Positions 21,515 through 32,567 of a stretch of DNA of 64,000 nt are shown piece after piece; position 1 is the first letter of the stretch, and the number at the start of each line of letters is the position of its first letter. Under the pieces are notes generated by a model that saw only the letters and a list, made by a program, of their open reading frames with translations, was not told where the DNA came from and ran no database searches. The DNA lies in the NCBI GenBank assembly GCA_021234155.1, contig JAJEKV010000109.1, forward strand, positions 1 through 64,000, given 5' to 3'. This stretch comes from Isoetes taiwanensis (Eukaryota > Streptophyta > Lycopodiopsida > Isoetales > Isoetaceae). A program made the translations under genes and the position numbers.

Positions 21515-21730
21515 TTATCCCTTTCTTAAAATAATTAAATACCCAAAATCAAACCTCATTGTATCTTCTTGTAGAGGGCGTTTTTGCCCATTAGTGTTTC
21601 TGCTTTGCATCTCCTCCATGATCTCAGATGATTCTTGAATGGACAAATAATGTATTTCGTCCTCTATCAAATGGCCATCAGAATCTGAACTAACAGAGAC
21701 TCCATCTGAGTCATATTCATACCCATACAT
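21515..21730 (-). CDS. Hypothetical acidic 71-residue ORF or exon
   Basis: The frame starts MYGYEYDSDGVSVSSDSDGH and continues with an acidic Ser/Glu-rich stretch, ending LIILRKG. Amino-acid use looks more protein-like than that of its neighbours. No family is recognised; it could be one exon of a host gene or chance. Confidence 0.25.
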   Translation of the reverse strand: MYGYEYDSDGVSVSSDSDGHLIEDEIHYLSIQESSEIMEEMQSRNTNGQKRPLQEDTMRFDFGYLIILRKG

Positions 21731-22561
21731 TTTACAACGCCCTTAGAAGATTTGGTGGGAAAAGTTAATTGACTAGAGTACACATAGTTAAATGCTTTGC
21801 CGTCACTACATGCATGTGAAGGATTTTGGCTAAATCCTCGTATACCAAAGATATCCGCTACCCTAAGCTTTAGATTACCGAAGTTAAAACTTGCCTTGTG
21901 CTAAAAGCTATTGTCGGTCACGGCCGCCATGTTCATTCCCCGAAAACTAGAAGTCTCTTGATATCTTGTGCGGAGAACTTTTTGCGGGCTCCATATCCTA
22001 ATTCAAATCATGCCGAAGCAAGATGTATCCATTGGTTAAGGATTACCATCGGTCCCACCCTTATTCGGTGGCTTCCTAAACACCATCGTAGATGCCGGAT
22101 TTAGGGTATTGCCATCAACGGACCACTTTTTTGGTCTGGGAAATGAAAATACTAAATGACCTTGGTAATTCCCGATTTCGTAATGGACATCCCATGACCT
22201 GTGTATATAATATTATAAAAGCACACTAGCAAGTACCTTGGAAGTTGCCAACTCCATGCCACAAGTTTTATCACAAGCTTTGTGACAAGTTTTATTACAA
22301 GCCTTGTGATGATATAAAATATACGTTATCATAAAAACAAAAGAACTTTGCTAAACAATGCATGCAAGCCTTTTTGCTTTCTAAAAGCCAACGTGTCTCA
22401 CATGCATCCTAAGAAACATGCATGCAAATGCTTTCAACTTTATAAGGATATTTTCCACTTCAAAGCTCTAATATCTTTCCAACTTAAATCCTTCAAGCAA
22501 TATGTTTTATCTAAGTGCATTAAGGCAAGTGCCATGCTCTACTAGACATTTCCATAATTAT

Positions 22562-22588
22562 GAGAAGGAAGGAAGGAAGGAAGGAAGT
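22562..22588. repeat. (GAAG)n microsatellite
   Basis: Six near-perfect GGAA/GAAG units in a row. Confidence 0.9.
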
Positions 22589-22846
22589 ATATTTTTACGT
22601 CGCACCACAAAGGCAGCGTCACGAAGGACATGCGACCACAAGTACAAAGAAAACAAAAATACATTGCATGGGCCGAAGCCCGTGAGCACCATGGCCCGGA
22701 TTAAAAAACCCCACTGGGGAAAAACCGTTGCCATGATGACCACAAATCCAAAAAGCTATGCTGCTGCAAAAAGCAACAAGCATACCTCCAACGAACAGAA
22801 CTTCAACAAACGCCCCCGAACCGTAAGATAAATATGTATATACATA

Positions 22847-22849
<3 letters not shown>

Positions 22850-22881
<32 letters not shown>

Positions 22882-23453
22882 TCAGTGGACGGGAGAGCTT
22901 CAAATGGCTGAAGAGCAGACAGAGAAAACTCGAGGATAGAAAGTAGAGAATGACCAAGAAAATCTTCCTCTTCTTTGCAAATCTGGTGCCGTCTCCTTCA
23001 CAAAGAGTGAATAGGCCTAAGAAAATCGTAGAAGGCAGAGGAGCCATCTGTAACGGGCCAGAGTAATGCACATTGTTGGAAAAATTGCATTAGGGTCTTA
23101 AATCGAGGAATCCCCTGCCATATCCAATATCCAGTGTAACGACACCGTTTTGAAAAAAAAAATACCGAAGATATGGCAGAGAAAACTCGAGGGTGACAGT
23201 ACAAAATGACAAGAAAATTTCTTGCTTTGCTTCACATATCTGGTCTGGTGCCATCTCCTTCACAAAGTCGGATGGAGGGAAAGAAGAAGTTATTCGCTTG
23301 ACCCTTTGCATCTCCGTAGCTATTTTTTGCCGATTTTCTAATTTCCCTGGCCTTAGATTTGTGAAAGTAGAGATCTGACGATGCAAAATAAGGCACATCA
23401 GATTTTGATGACATGGAAATGACACGTGGATAGGCTAGAATTTGAGGAAAGGC
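22850..23453 (-). repeat. Duplicated 0.6-kb block, copy 2
   Basis: Near-identical to 20604-21201, including the 111-codon minus-strand frame (23090-23425). It starts with a 30-base A run. Near identity shows a recent duplication, 2.2 kb downstream in the same orientation. Confidence 0.85.
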
Positions 23454-23771
23454 TGTAGGCCCGGTAGGGCTGGTGTGCTAAAAAAAAAAAATACGTGTAT
23501 TTAAAATTTGTAGTTTAACTTTGGTTAAATTACCTAAATACCCCTACTTTACTACTTTACGTATTTTACAAAAATGTCTTTTATAATTTGATTATTTCTC
23601 AAAATGCCCCTCGTCAACAAAACTCAATGGCATTTGGGTAAAATATGCAACCTTTAGGATATTTAGGTAACCTTATGTTTCATGCTTTACCTTCATCTCT
23701 TGGAATGGCTAGCAAATTGCACAATCACCGGTTTATTATGCAATTATCAACGATTTCCAATACTTAATGGG

Positions 23772-23790
23772 TGCCCGGCGTTGCCGGGCA
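23772..23790. other. Perfect hairpin, Helitron-3'-like
   Basis: TGCCCGGC-GTT-GCCGGGCA forms a perfect 8-bp stem with a 3-nt loop in AT-rich surroundings, followed by ATAAATAC. GC-rich hairpins of this look lie just inside the 3' ends of plant Helitrons, but the CTRR terminus is not present on either side, so only a remnant could be claimed. Confidence 0.35.
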
Positions 23791-23825
23791 TAAATACAAT
23801 TTTATTGTAGGAATGTGTGAAGTTG

Positions 23826-24920
23826 TTTTTTTTTTTTTTGAAGGACGACAAGCTTTATTCACCAACTAAAAACTAGAGCAACATAAAATGCAAAGACAGG
23901 ATTATAACCCCAGTGGACAAACCGATCCAACTGAGCACAACCACCTACCTATGCAAAAGAATGAATCTGAAGGTAAGTATGCCAGATCAATACTTTCTTC
24001 TCTTGATCAAGAGAAGAACCATTGTAAGCCATAACAATTTTATTTTGCGCCCACTGAAGAACAATCTCATCTGCAGTATCTACGCCCTTAAAGATAAAGA
24101 ACCTCCTTCTCTTCCAGATTGACCATAAAAGCCAGCCACATGCGAGATGAAAAGCTTCGTTTTCGTAGTTTGGACCAAGCATCAGGATAGATAGCAAGCA
24201 AAATTTGCTGGCTAGATCGAGACGTGCCAAATAGGGTCAACAACCAAGACCATGCCCAGCCAAGCCGCTCACACAAGAAAAAAAACAATGCTCAATAATC
24301 TCAACCCTTTGTTTGGCATAAAGGACAGAGCTCAAAATCGATTATCCATTTTATGGACTAACCTCGTTGACTCGAGGCATCTATGGATCACTTGCCACCA
24401 CAAAACTACTACTTTGGGATGAAGCGACTTTATCCCATACCCATATCCAAACACTTTTCCATTGTGGTGAGGGACTTGAAGATGCCACCTATTAGATGGA
24501 GGCAAGATTTCGAATGCAAAAAGCAATTTATACACGAAAGACACAAAACCGCCTTGGGTCGATATCCCGATGGCAACCCCATACGACTACCTCAATATGT
24601 GGACCCGAGAATCCTGTGGCAACAATGCAGCAATATGATTCCGTTACTCTGTCCCATCGCACAACAAGAACTTTGTTCTAAATGCTTCCCATGACATGAG
24701 ATGACCGGACTCATACCAAGCTGCAATAGTGCTTATACCGGTTGCTATCCATCGTCGTTGTGTCTTTGGATGAACAACCACACTTAGAGGCACATTTCTG
24801 CGGGAATGTCCCGCAAAGGAATCCACCAGCATGGGGTTGACAACTGAAGAGATGCCTCGGGATTAATATGGAAAAAGACACCGCAAAGTCCCAAGCGACA
24901 AGCAACCCCTTTAGAAAGGG
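23826..24920 (-). pseudogene. LINE 3' end: reverse-transcriptase C-terminus with poly(A)
   Basis: On the minus strand, about 14 A residues (plus-strand T run 23826-23839) follow AATAAA in GTGAATAAAGC, a classic LINE tail. The coding stop is at 23949. Upstream, the frames read HPKVVVLWWQVIHRCL, then RLGWAWSWLLTLFGTS, then HLACGWLLWSIWKRRRFF: the zinc-binding domain and C-terminal linker that follow reverse transcriptase in L1-type plant LINEs. Still further upstream are SVVVHPKTQRRWIATGISTI and SGHLMSWEAFRTKFLL. Frames shift several times. The 5' part of ORF2 and ORF1 are absent, so this is a 5'-truncated copy. It continues without a break into the 3.43-kb unit copy at 24433. Confidence 0.8.
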
Positions 24921-27494
24921 AGAAGCATTAGTGATATGGTTTAAGGTTAATAACTAATAATGGTGCTCGGGGGAGTGGCCTTGCATGGAACAATATTTAT
25001 TGATATGATCAAGTAAGAAAGTCATCCAGTATGTCTAAACCTTGCTATTATCAAAGAGAGAGCTAGAAATAAACCTTGACCTTTATTTAGAGGCAAAAAG
25101 GCAAAAAAAAGGTATTGTTACCTATAAATAGAAGGACAACTTTGAGATGTGATATCTCCGCGACCACAACTCAGAAATCAGCAATCCGTACCTTGTTGGA
25201 AAGCCCTTGAAGTCTAGTTTCCAGATTGGGCTTGGTTGTCCATAGATTCCTTACGGTTTGAAAGTTATGCCCAGAGAGGTGCATAGGGGTCTGAGTTGAC
25301 TGCACAACTAGATCTGCTTCTTCCTATGTTGATGATGTGCCTAGCCTTACCCTCTTATTCTAGTATCTTCTCTTGTTCCTTGCTTGATCATATCATTAGA
25401 AGGAGTTCATGTAACACCAGTGGTTGGTGACTAGAAAGAGTTTGTTCTTATACAGTCTTGCGGAGTAGCTTGACTTGGTGATATCTCTTCTAGTTGGTCC
25501 GGTTGGGTGGTAAAACGAGTACCCTGTGGTATTTTGTTTTCTAATAAGTTGATGAATTTGCAGGAAGAATAGAGCATTCGTAACAATTAGGATACGGATG
25601 CATATGATAAAGTAAAGCCCAAGGAAGGAGGGGCTTAATGGTGGCCTTATGAAATGGGAGACAATGCTGAATCGACTGCACCAACAACCTTAGGCCAGGA
25701 GAATCATCATTACCAATGAAAATCCTCCAAATAAATTTTGATATCATCACCTTGCTTTGGAGGTGAAAATCCAACATTGTGACATCTATACAATGCTATT
25801 TTTGAAAGAATGAACATTGTCATTATGGTAAGGCTACAATGGCACAAAGACATGTTTGTGTAGTGTGGTCGATGTAGGTCCCTTTTAGTTGTGATATAAC
25901 AAAGATATCATGGTAATGGGTGTATTATATAAGGTAACAAAAATATAATGGTAATAAATGTGTGCAATTAATTTACTAACTTTAAGGGCAAGATAAACAA
26001 TTACGTAGGCAGAAAGAGATGTAAATGTTGAGATCATAAGGAGTTGCAAGACTATGCTCTTTTCAAATTAGACTAATCTTAGCTCTTTTCAACTTATGCT
26101 AATGTTATGAAAGTTTGATCTTATGATGATTATGATTATATTAAAACATATAGAACCTAAATATCATAAATATTATAAACTTGAATACCAACTTTGTGGT
26201 GCAACACTATTATTTTGCATTAAGTGCAAGTGCATGTGAGAACAGTTATAGGTACTAATGACGGTGCAAACATTTGTAGAACACCTTGTTAAATTTTGAT
26301 TTAAAAAGAAGGAAGATGGATTGCTATGTTGTATGTTTGGTAAAGACTTGTGATAGTGTGCTTACAATGCTGTGTTGTGTAATCCATGCACTGAAGGTTC
26401 AACTTGAGAATGTAGAACATGTAGCATGAGCAATCTAGTTGCAAATTTTCCAAAAATGCAATCATTTTAGATGCAAGGGTCATTAGCTCGATCATATAAA
26501 ATATTTTCGCTAGTCTTATGAACCTAGGGCAAGCATGATGTAAGATTTTTTTGCTCTAACAAATAGGATGAACCTATATGAGCCTTGAGAATGTTGTTGT
26601 TGCCTCTAATAATTGCTTGCAATTCAAGTTCAAATTCACCCGGCATCACATAAATTGTTGTTGTATTGGAGATATTGGCTTAAGAAAAGTATTATGCATG
26701 GCTGATGACCTAGGCTACAATAAGAGTGCAAAAGCCACCCATGAAACTTAGAAGTATACATTGAATACAAATATTTAAGATCTTGTAAATCCATATGTCA
26801 GCATCTACACATTGCTTCAACAATGAACCAATGATGTTATTTTTAAGGTGTTTTATTTGAAAAAGAAATTAACAACAAATAAAGAAATCGCTTATTGAGT
26901 CTCTCTAAAGAATGAGAATGAGAATGATTTTTTATCGTCCACTGAGGCCAATCGGCCTATGGGACCCATAGGCCAATCGGCCTATGAGAAGAAAAGGTGA
27001 GCAATGGACGATATTACTAACAATGGACTAATGATATTAGTTGTTCGTTATCTGACAAAGATAAGATAAGATGAAATAATCAGTGAGCATTAAAATTGGA
27101 GAACATTTGATTAATAGAATGAAGCATTCTTCATGCAAAAGGTAGAATACTGCTATTAATATAGTAATTGCAAATATGTGAGTAATCCATCGTTGCACGT
27201 TTGTTCTAGAATGGACCAATGATATTTTCTCTGAGTCTTTATTGAAATAAGAAACTGAAACTTTTAAAAGCATCAATGAGCATTCGAACACTTGATAAAT
27301 TGAATCAGACACAATACATGCTCGATAGGTAGAATCATTGGAGAAACAACACTTGATAAATTGAATCAGGCACTTTACATGCTCGAACAGGTAGAATCAT
27401 GTAATCTCTCGACTTCAAACCAGTGAGCAACCTAACCATGCAAGAAAAGCTAGAAAGTACAGTCAACTTGGCTTAATAAGCAAATCAAAAGATA
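24433..27494. repeat. Diverged, dispersed copy of the 3.43-kb array unit
   Basis: The sequence aligns from CCCATACCCATATCCAAACA to ATAAGCAAATCAAAAGATA with 60820-63912. It contains the LINE pieces (minus strand, to about 24920, and FIWRIFIGNDDSPGLRLL at 25541-25780), a TATA-like ACCTATAAATAG at about 25122, and the GGCC-rich direct repeat at about 26945. Ordinary substitutions separate it from the array units (for example 26340-26440), so it is older than the expansion. Because only this copy keeps the LINE 3' end, it shows how the unit arose. Confidence 0.85.
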
Positions 27495-28386
27495 ACTTAC
27501 CACTGGGCAAAATCAAAATCTTCAATCTTCTAGCATCAAAGAGCACATTCAGAGGACACACAACTTGTATTCAACAAAGTCTCAAGAGTTGGATGTTGCA
27601 TCTGTTTATTGTAAAGTATGCTGCAACAAACATCTTGCCTGGCAATGCTGTAATAGAAAGCCCTCAAATATCCATGCGACTAAGACATGCAACCACACAT
27701 CCTTCACCATAAACATCTTGTTACAGAATTTGGTGGAATTATTAAGAATGGATCAGAATAGGGTAAGAGAAGGCACAATCTAGCAACACATTGCATAATT
27801 TCATCACTGAGCTTACCACATGCCAGCAACATATGTGCTTGCAAATATACTTGAGCAAGAGGGTGCAGGTCAAAGTAGTTCTCATGCCATTAATCCAAAT
27901 AATATATCGCACTAAGACTGATCTCTCTCTTATAGTTTACAGAGAATAAAAGCAATGTTCACAATGGGACATAATAATGATGGAACATCCATGATTGTAA
28001 CTCGTCAATATCTGGAAGTTGCTTTCAAGCACTTATTTTTTCACTGCAAATATAGGAGGCGGATCTAAGGAAATACATAAAACATAACTGGACAAAAGCA
28101 GCCATGATGTTCACTTTAGAACATCAAAGAATTAAGTAAAATCGGTTGTCAATACAAAGCATCGAGTTGAAGCTTCCGCTTGTCTAGTATCATCATTACT
28201 GCAAAGGTTTTTCCCTTGAAAACCTTTCGAGGCAGGGGTTTTTTAATCCTAGTAGTAATGATTGTACTAGCCCATTGTATGGGTCCCATGACCTATTGGT
28301 CTCCGTGGGCGTTAAAAAATCTATTCTATTCTATTCTATTCATAAAAGTTTTCCACCTTTTAAGAGGCAACCTATAAAATAAATCA
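27495..28386. other. No gene recognised; (TCTAT)n at its end
   Basis: No supported coding sequence. (TCTAT)n runs at about 28319-28341 after GGGCGTTAAAAAATCTATTC, a tail-like end of the kind seen on plant retroposons, but no retroposon body is recognised. Confidence 0.4.
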
Positions 28387-28446
28387 ATTTGGCTAAGCGC
28401 TCAGAGAAATAGTCTATATAATTCAGAAATGTTTTGCAGAACCCAA

Positions 28447-28930
28447 GCTATGCAAATAGGCCAAGATCCTGTTAAGAACAAAATGTTTGCTCATAGGCCT
28501 AATGCTGCTTTGATCTTACATAAAAAAAAAAAAAACACCAAAGCATTTTAAGTACATTTGCAACAAAACTATAATATACAACGATATAAAGGCTACTGAT
28601 ATACCAACAATAAATTGTTGTGCCAAAATCAGGCTCCCATGCATTTACATTAATAGGGTACCTCATGCAGCAACAAAAAGGCAAAGACAAAGCACAAAAC
28701 AAATAAATAGATGATAGAAATCTAAATAGCTAGAAAAGAAGCAAATCTACTGTCATTATTTACCATGCACACTAAAGGAATAGAATAGAATAGATCTGCA
28801 ATATAAGTTGGAGCAGAAGGAATCCAGTCTTTGGAACTGTAACGTTCCTAACCGACATGCCCTTAACCAACTGGGCTAAGCGCTCAGAGAAATAGTCTAT
28901 ATAATTCAGAAATGTTTTGCAGAACCCAGG
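28447..28930. repeat. 0.47-kb repeat unit B, copy 1
   Basis: CTATGCAAATAGGCCAAGAT through GCAGAACCCAGG. Copies 2 and 3 are at 42058-42531 and 42532-42916. Each unit includes the first 40 bp of the TRIM LTR (TGTAACGTTCCTAACCGACA, at about 28840 here) and TAAGCGCTCAGAGAAATAGT. The chromovirus at 28931 splits copy 1 from copy 2. Confidence 0.85.
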
Positions 28931-29075
28931 TGTGACGTTCCAGCACAGTATACGCTCCCAGGACGTACATTGTACTGCCACGTCACGCGTACACGCCACC
29001 CCGATTGACGTGTACGCCAACGGATAGCCAGGTAAGTAGCCCTAGGGGGCAACTTACTAGGAGTGTTCATATATT

Positions 29076-29101
29076 ATTAATGTGCACATGTGCACATTAA
29101 T
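29076..29101. promoter_or_regulatory. 26-bp perfect palindrome in the 5' LTR (E-box core)
   Basis: ATTAATGTGCACA is followed immediately by its exact reverse complement. The centre is CACATGTG, an E-box. The identical palindrome is in the 3' LTR at 40641-40666. A dimeric (bHLH-type) factor site is a reasonable inference; a function is not shown. Confidence 0.6.
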
Positions 29102-29198
29102 GAGGGCACACCTTTCCATGTTGGCATATTTTGCCACCTAGCCACTAAAGGCAAGTGGGGCCTTTCCAATTATCCCACATGCCAAATTGGGTAATTGG

Positions 29199-29274
29199 AA
29201 ACCCTAGCCTAAACCCCCATGTCTATTTAGGGTAGGAAAACCCTAGCTTGCTAGTTTTCGTCCTTAGGGTTTTA
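29199..29274. promoter_or_regulatory. Cluster of telo-box-like motifs in the LTR
   Basis: AAACCCTA occurs twice, plus TTAGGGTTT on the opposite strand, within 75 bp. Telo boxes bind TRB-type Myb proteins and recruit Polycomb in plants. The cluster is preserved in the 3' LTR near 40765-40840. Confidence 0.45.
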
Positions 29275-30498
29275 GAGCTCAGTTTTGGCTGCCCCAGGAG
29301 CCAAAACCGCCTCCCAGACGCCTTAAGCGAATTATGCCATCGGTTTCCCGAATTCGATCATTTCGGCAGGGATGGTTGAACTTCGGTCGAGAGAGCCACT
29401 CAAGGATCAGTATTTGGTCAATTTAATAGCTTAAACCGCTCTTCTAGTCATAGAATCGTTAGGTTTAGACTATTAAATTGCCCATAGCAGCTATCTAGAT
29501 CTTAGATCTCGGACACTAACTAAAGAACCTAACTCTATGATTAGATCTAGTTCTTTAGTTCTTCTGTGATGTATTGGGTTGATGTATCTCTGTGAACTCC
29601 TTGTATTGGGAAGGGGGGTAGAGGCCCTAAAGCTTGTAGTTGATGCTCCTAGAGTAGCCTCTCTAGCACACTGTAGATTCGGCCTGTGTACAAGAGCCAC
29701 ACACGGTTGTGGGTGAAGGGGCCGACTGGCTAAGAAGGAGGTTCATGTCCTGACTCTTGAACGGTCTCCCTGGTGTGTAAAGCCTACCGGAGATCATTGT
29801 GACTAGGTCTAATGGCTTACCACTGAGTGCGGGTAAGGCATGGGCTCGACACCCGTGAAGTGGTGTACACTTTCCAGTGGGTTCAGTCGAATACGAGGCA
29901 AAGGGGCCCTCTAGTCACCTTGAGTCGGCATGTAGATCTCTGAGGGAGTGATCCCTACCTGCCCCATCGGAACTGGGAGGATGAGACCCAGGAATAGCCC
30001 CTTTGGCTATGCATCCGTGAGGCTACTGATCCAGTCCCAACACTTTTCAGCCTACTCCGCAAAGTGTGCACGGGGAGGGGCGGATGGAGTGGACAACCCT
30101 ATGCCATGTTCTTATGCCAGCCAATTCCATTGCCATGAATTCTGTCTGCAACGAACTCTGGAGACCCAAGCCGTCAGTTATCCTTTGAGTCTGAGCCTTG
30201 GGTAGGATCCCCTATGTGACGTGCTGATCTTTGTCTATGCAGATATGAGGAGGACCATCCTTCAGATGGTCACGGATGTTGATGTATGTGCTACTCTTGA
30301 CATGTATGTTTACGCCTTCCCAGACTAGGTAGGCCCCGGGGGAGACGGGGTAGAATGACACCTTCACTCTTCCCACCGAGACTTCGTTACGGTGCGGTGA
30401 TATGTGGAGGGGTTCTCAGACGGCATGGAGCTGGTGTGGGGAAGAACTCTGTTTGTATCACGGTGAGTGCACCGTATAACAGTAGGGGACGTCCACGG

Positions 30499-30509
30499 TG
30501 GTATCGAGC
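30499..30509 (+). other. Primer-binding site, tRNA-Met(i) type
   Basis: TGGTATCGAGC lies directly after the 5' LTR. The usual plant initiator-Met site is TGGTATCAGAGC; the difference falls exactly at a CAG, the error-prone context of this sequence. Confidence 0.8.
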
Positions 30510-30703
30510 AATGTTCTTGGAGACCAAGAGCAAAGCAATCGACCATGTTCCCAAAGAGTACTAACTTGATAGGATCCTCAAGCCTCGAAAAGTGGGAAAA
30601 TTTTTTTCTCACCTTTGTAGTTATGCTAAGCTAGTAACAATTAAGTGAATTGGAATTTAACAAGATTAAAAGAGAACGAGCCAAAATTTTTCCAAGTGAG
30701 GTG

Positions 30704-31180
30704 GTCTCACATTTCGTCGCCTAAAACTAAAAACTAACTTTTTGTTTTGAAGCGAGCAAAGCTATGAGACATCGAGTCAAGAACACCAAAACATGATGAA
30801 TTTGAGAAAACTAAGGTGGTAAGGCTAATTCTAAGGTAGGAATTAGTTAGAATAGCATGTTTTGATTACCTAAAAACCCTAGAAATGTATGAGATCTCAA
30901 ATCCGGCGCCGGTCGCAAAACTAAACATTAGTATTGGAACGAGGCGCAAGCCGTGAGACCAATGGGTAGAAAAAAAAAAAAGTCTGAAATAAGTATAAGT
31001 TTTAGATAAATTGGTGCCTTAGCATGTTAAACAGAAAGCAACTTGAGTTTTGACCTAAAATTCCCCAAGCTATAAATAGATGTAGAACCCCCTCATTTTT
31101 TTAAATCCAAGCCCTAGAAATCCGCTCTTCCCAACTTAGGCGATCTTTTCGCTTTTATCCCGATTGACGATCCGTAAAAC
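30704..31180 (+). promoter_or_regulatory. Internal leader cassette 1: two hairpin repeats, TATA box, leader
   Basis: Two units of about 67 bp (30704-30770 and 30893-30959) are bounded by GTCTCAC-like and GTGAGAC ends and contain a GCGCC/GGCG pair. TATAAATA lies at 31071-31078 and an ATG at 31181, 110 nt downstream. Before the ATG, AATCCGCTC(T/C)TCCC and a GGCGATCTTTTCG-like segment match the leader of cassette 2. It looks like a core promoter for a separate mRNA inside the retroelement. Confidence 0.5.
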
Positions 31181-32153
31181 ATGGCCCGAACCAAACAGAC
31201 CGCCAAGGGAAGCGTCGCCCGAAAACCACCAGCGCCCATTACGGTGCAGAGATCATTCGGAAGATGCTTCGCGAGAGGCTCGCAAGAGGGGGTCGCTCGC
31301 CGGACGAAGAGGAAGACACCTCCGATTTGATCGATGTCTTCAACCGGCCAGTGGAGGAGGACGAGGCCACATCACCTAACTCCATGGACAAGAGACGAGG
31401 GAGGTGTACAAGAAATAGAGCGGAGATCCAAAGAGCAGGAACAAGGTTACATATTCGACGCACCTCCACGGAAATCCTCGAAAGCAGATGAGCGGTGACA
31501 GTCCGAGCCGAGGAGGAGGTAGCAGACCTTAGAAGGTTCATCGAAGTACGAAACTACAAACACAAGAGAAGGGAAGACAAAAAGAGGAAAAGGAAGGAGG
31601 AGGAACAAAAGGTAAAGCGTAAGAAAAGAAGAAAGCGAAAAGGAAGTTCGTGGGTCGGGCGAAGGGAGAGAACAAAGGATCTGCCCTCGCCAAGGAAGAG
31701 AGGCGAACCCCAACATTATTATCAAGGAGCGGCAACCCGACGAACCCCCAAACCCTTCCGGACGACTCTTCCGATGAAGACTTCAACCCCTAACGCTGCA
31801 GGTGGGAGCTCTTCCAAGCACCCAGCGACGCAGCGGGGAAGTACCCTCGCAGCCGGCACCGAAAGCAACCCCACCAAGACCAAGTGCGTAAAGCCCCCTC
31901 AATACCCGGCATGGGATAGAAAGAAGTAACCACGACCTGCCTGAAGCCTACGCCACCGGCTGTGGTGAAGATTTATGAGAGGAAGATGAGAGAGCACGAG
32001 GCCTACATGAAGAAATGGGAGGCCTATAACAAATATTATGAAGAAAAAGAAGTTAAGTTCATCGAGGGAGGGCGACCAACGGCAAAGAAACCCCTAAGGC
32101 CCACCACCACCAAGCCCAAGGTTCCCAAGCCGCCACCCGAAGAAAGCGGATAG
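31181..32153 (+). CDS. Extra ORF with a histone H3-like N-terminal tail
   Basis: The ATG at 31181 gives MARTKQTAKGSVARKPPAPI; the frame stops at 31328. Residues 1-8 equal the start of histone H3, and VARKPPAP resembles the H3 K27 region (AARKSAPA). After a probable artefactual frameshift at a CAG near 31250, other frames carry on: RSPDEEEDTSDLIDVFNRPV, a Lys/Arg-rich block at about 31550-31660 (KKRKRK and KVKRKKRRKRKG, strong nuclear-localisation signals), an acidic DDSSDEDF patch near 31755-31790, and a helical end reading KMREHEAYMKKWEAYNKYYE before a Pro/Lys-rich tail and TAG at 32153. I know no retrotransposon protein of this design. Inference: a nuclear, chromatin-directed accessory protein. 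The exact frame must be settled from accurate sequence. Confidence 0.5.
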
Positions 32154-32567
32154 GAAGGAGGTGGAGAGAAGAGCCGTTAAGGGAGATTAGACACTTCCAA
32201 ATAAGCAGCTTCTGTCTCCTAATCCCCCGGCCCCTTCGCCGTTGGTGCGTGAAGTTATGCAGCCTATAGAACGAACTTTAGAGTCACGGACGGGCGCCTG
32301 GCGGGCAATGCAAGAGGCGGTGAGGCAAAGATAGTGCAACATTTTGAAGATTCAACAGCCTGCACTATCCACGCCAAGCGGGTAACCTTAATGCGACAAG
32401 ACATTAAGGGAGAACATATAGAAACTTTTGTTGTAAATAATTAAAAATTTTGTAATATAGAGCAATTTTTGTGTACCTTGATGACATAAACTTGAGTAAT
32501 TAGAGCAAATTAATAAGTTTTAGCTTTTATTCCAGTGAAATAGGACATTTGGGAGCCGAGACATGAT
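32154..32567. other. Non-coding spacer after the H3-like ORF
   Basis: No coding signal. AT-rich sequence around 32430-32540 may hold a polyadenylation region for the first ORF, as expected if it is its own transcription unit, but no strong AATAAA is seen. Confidence 0.35.

Larger units (their letters stand above)
21202..22849. other. Mostly non-coding; one hypothetical ORF and a GAAG repeat
   Basis: Apart from the small ORF at 21515-21730 I see no supported gene. TTTTATCACAAGC/TTTTATTACAAGC-type direct repeats lie near 22266-22305. (GAAG)n runs at 22562-22588. Confidence 0.4.
28931..30496 (+). repeat. 5' LTR of the chromovirus
   Basis: Starts TGTGACGTTCC and ends near AGGGGACGTCCA. It contains a 26-bp perfect palindrome (29076-29101) and telomere-box motifs AAACCCTA at 29199 and 29238 with TTAGGGTTT near 29264. 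Matches 40494-42057. Confidence 0.9.

Noticed and set aside
22502-22831. Plus-strand ORF of 109 codons
   Set aside because: It runs through a GAAG microsatellite and a basic low-complexity stretch, with no homology that I can recognise.
31181-31330. A genuine histone H3 gene or captured H3 exon
   Set aside because: Identity with H3 stops after eight residues and the histone fold is absent; it is an ORF of the retroelement with an H3-like tail.
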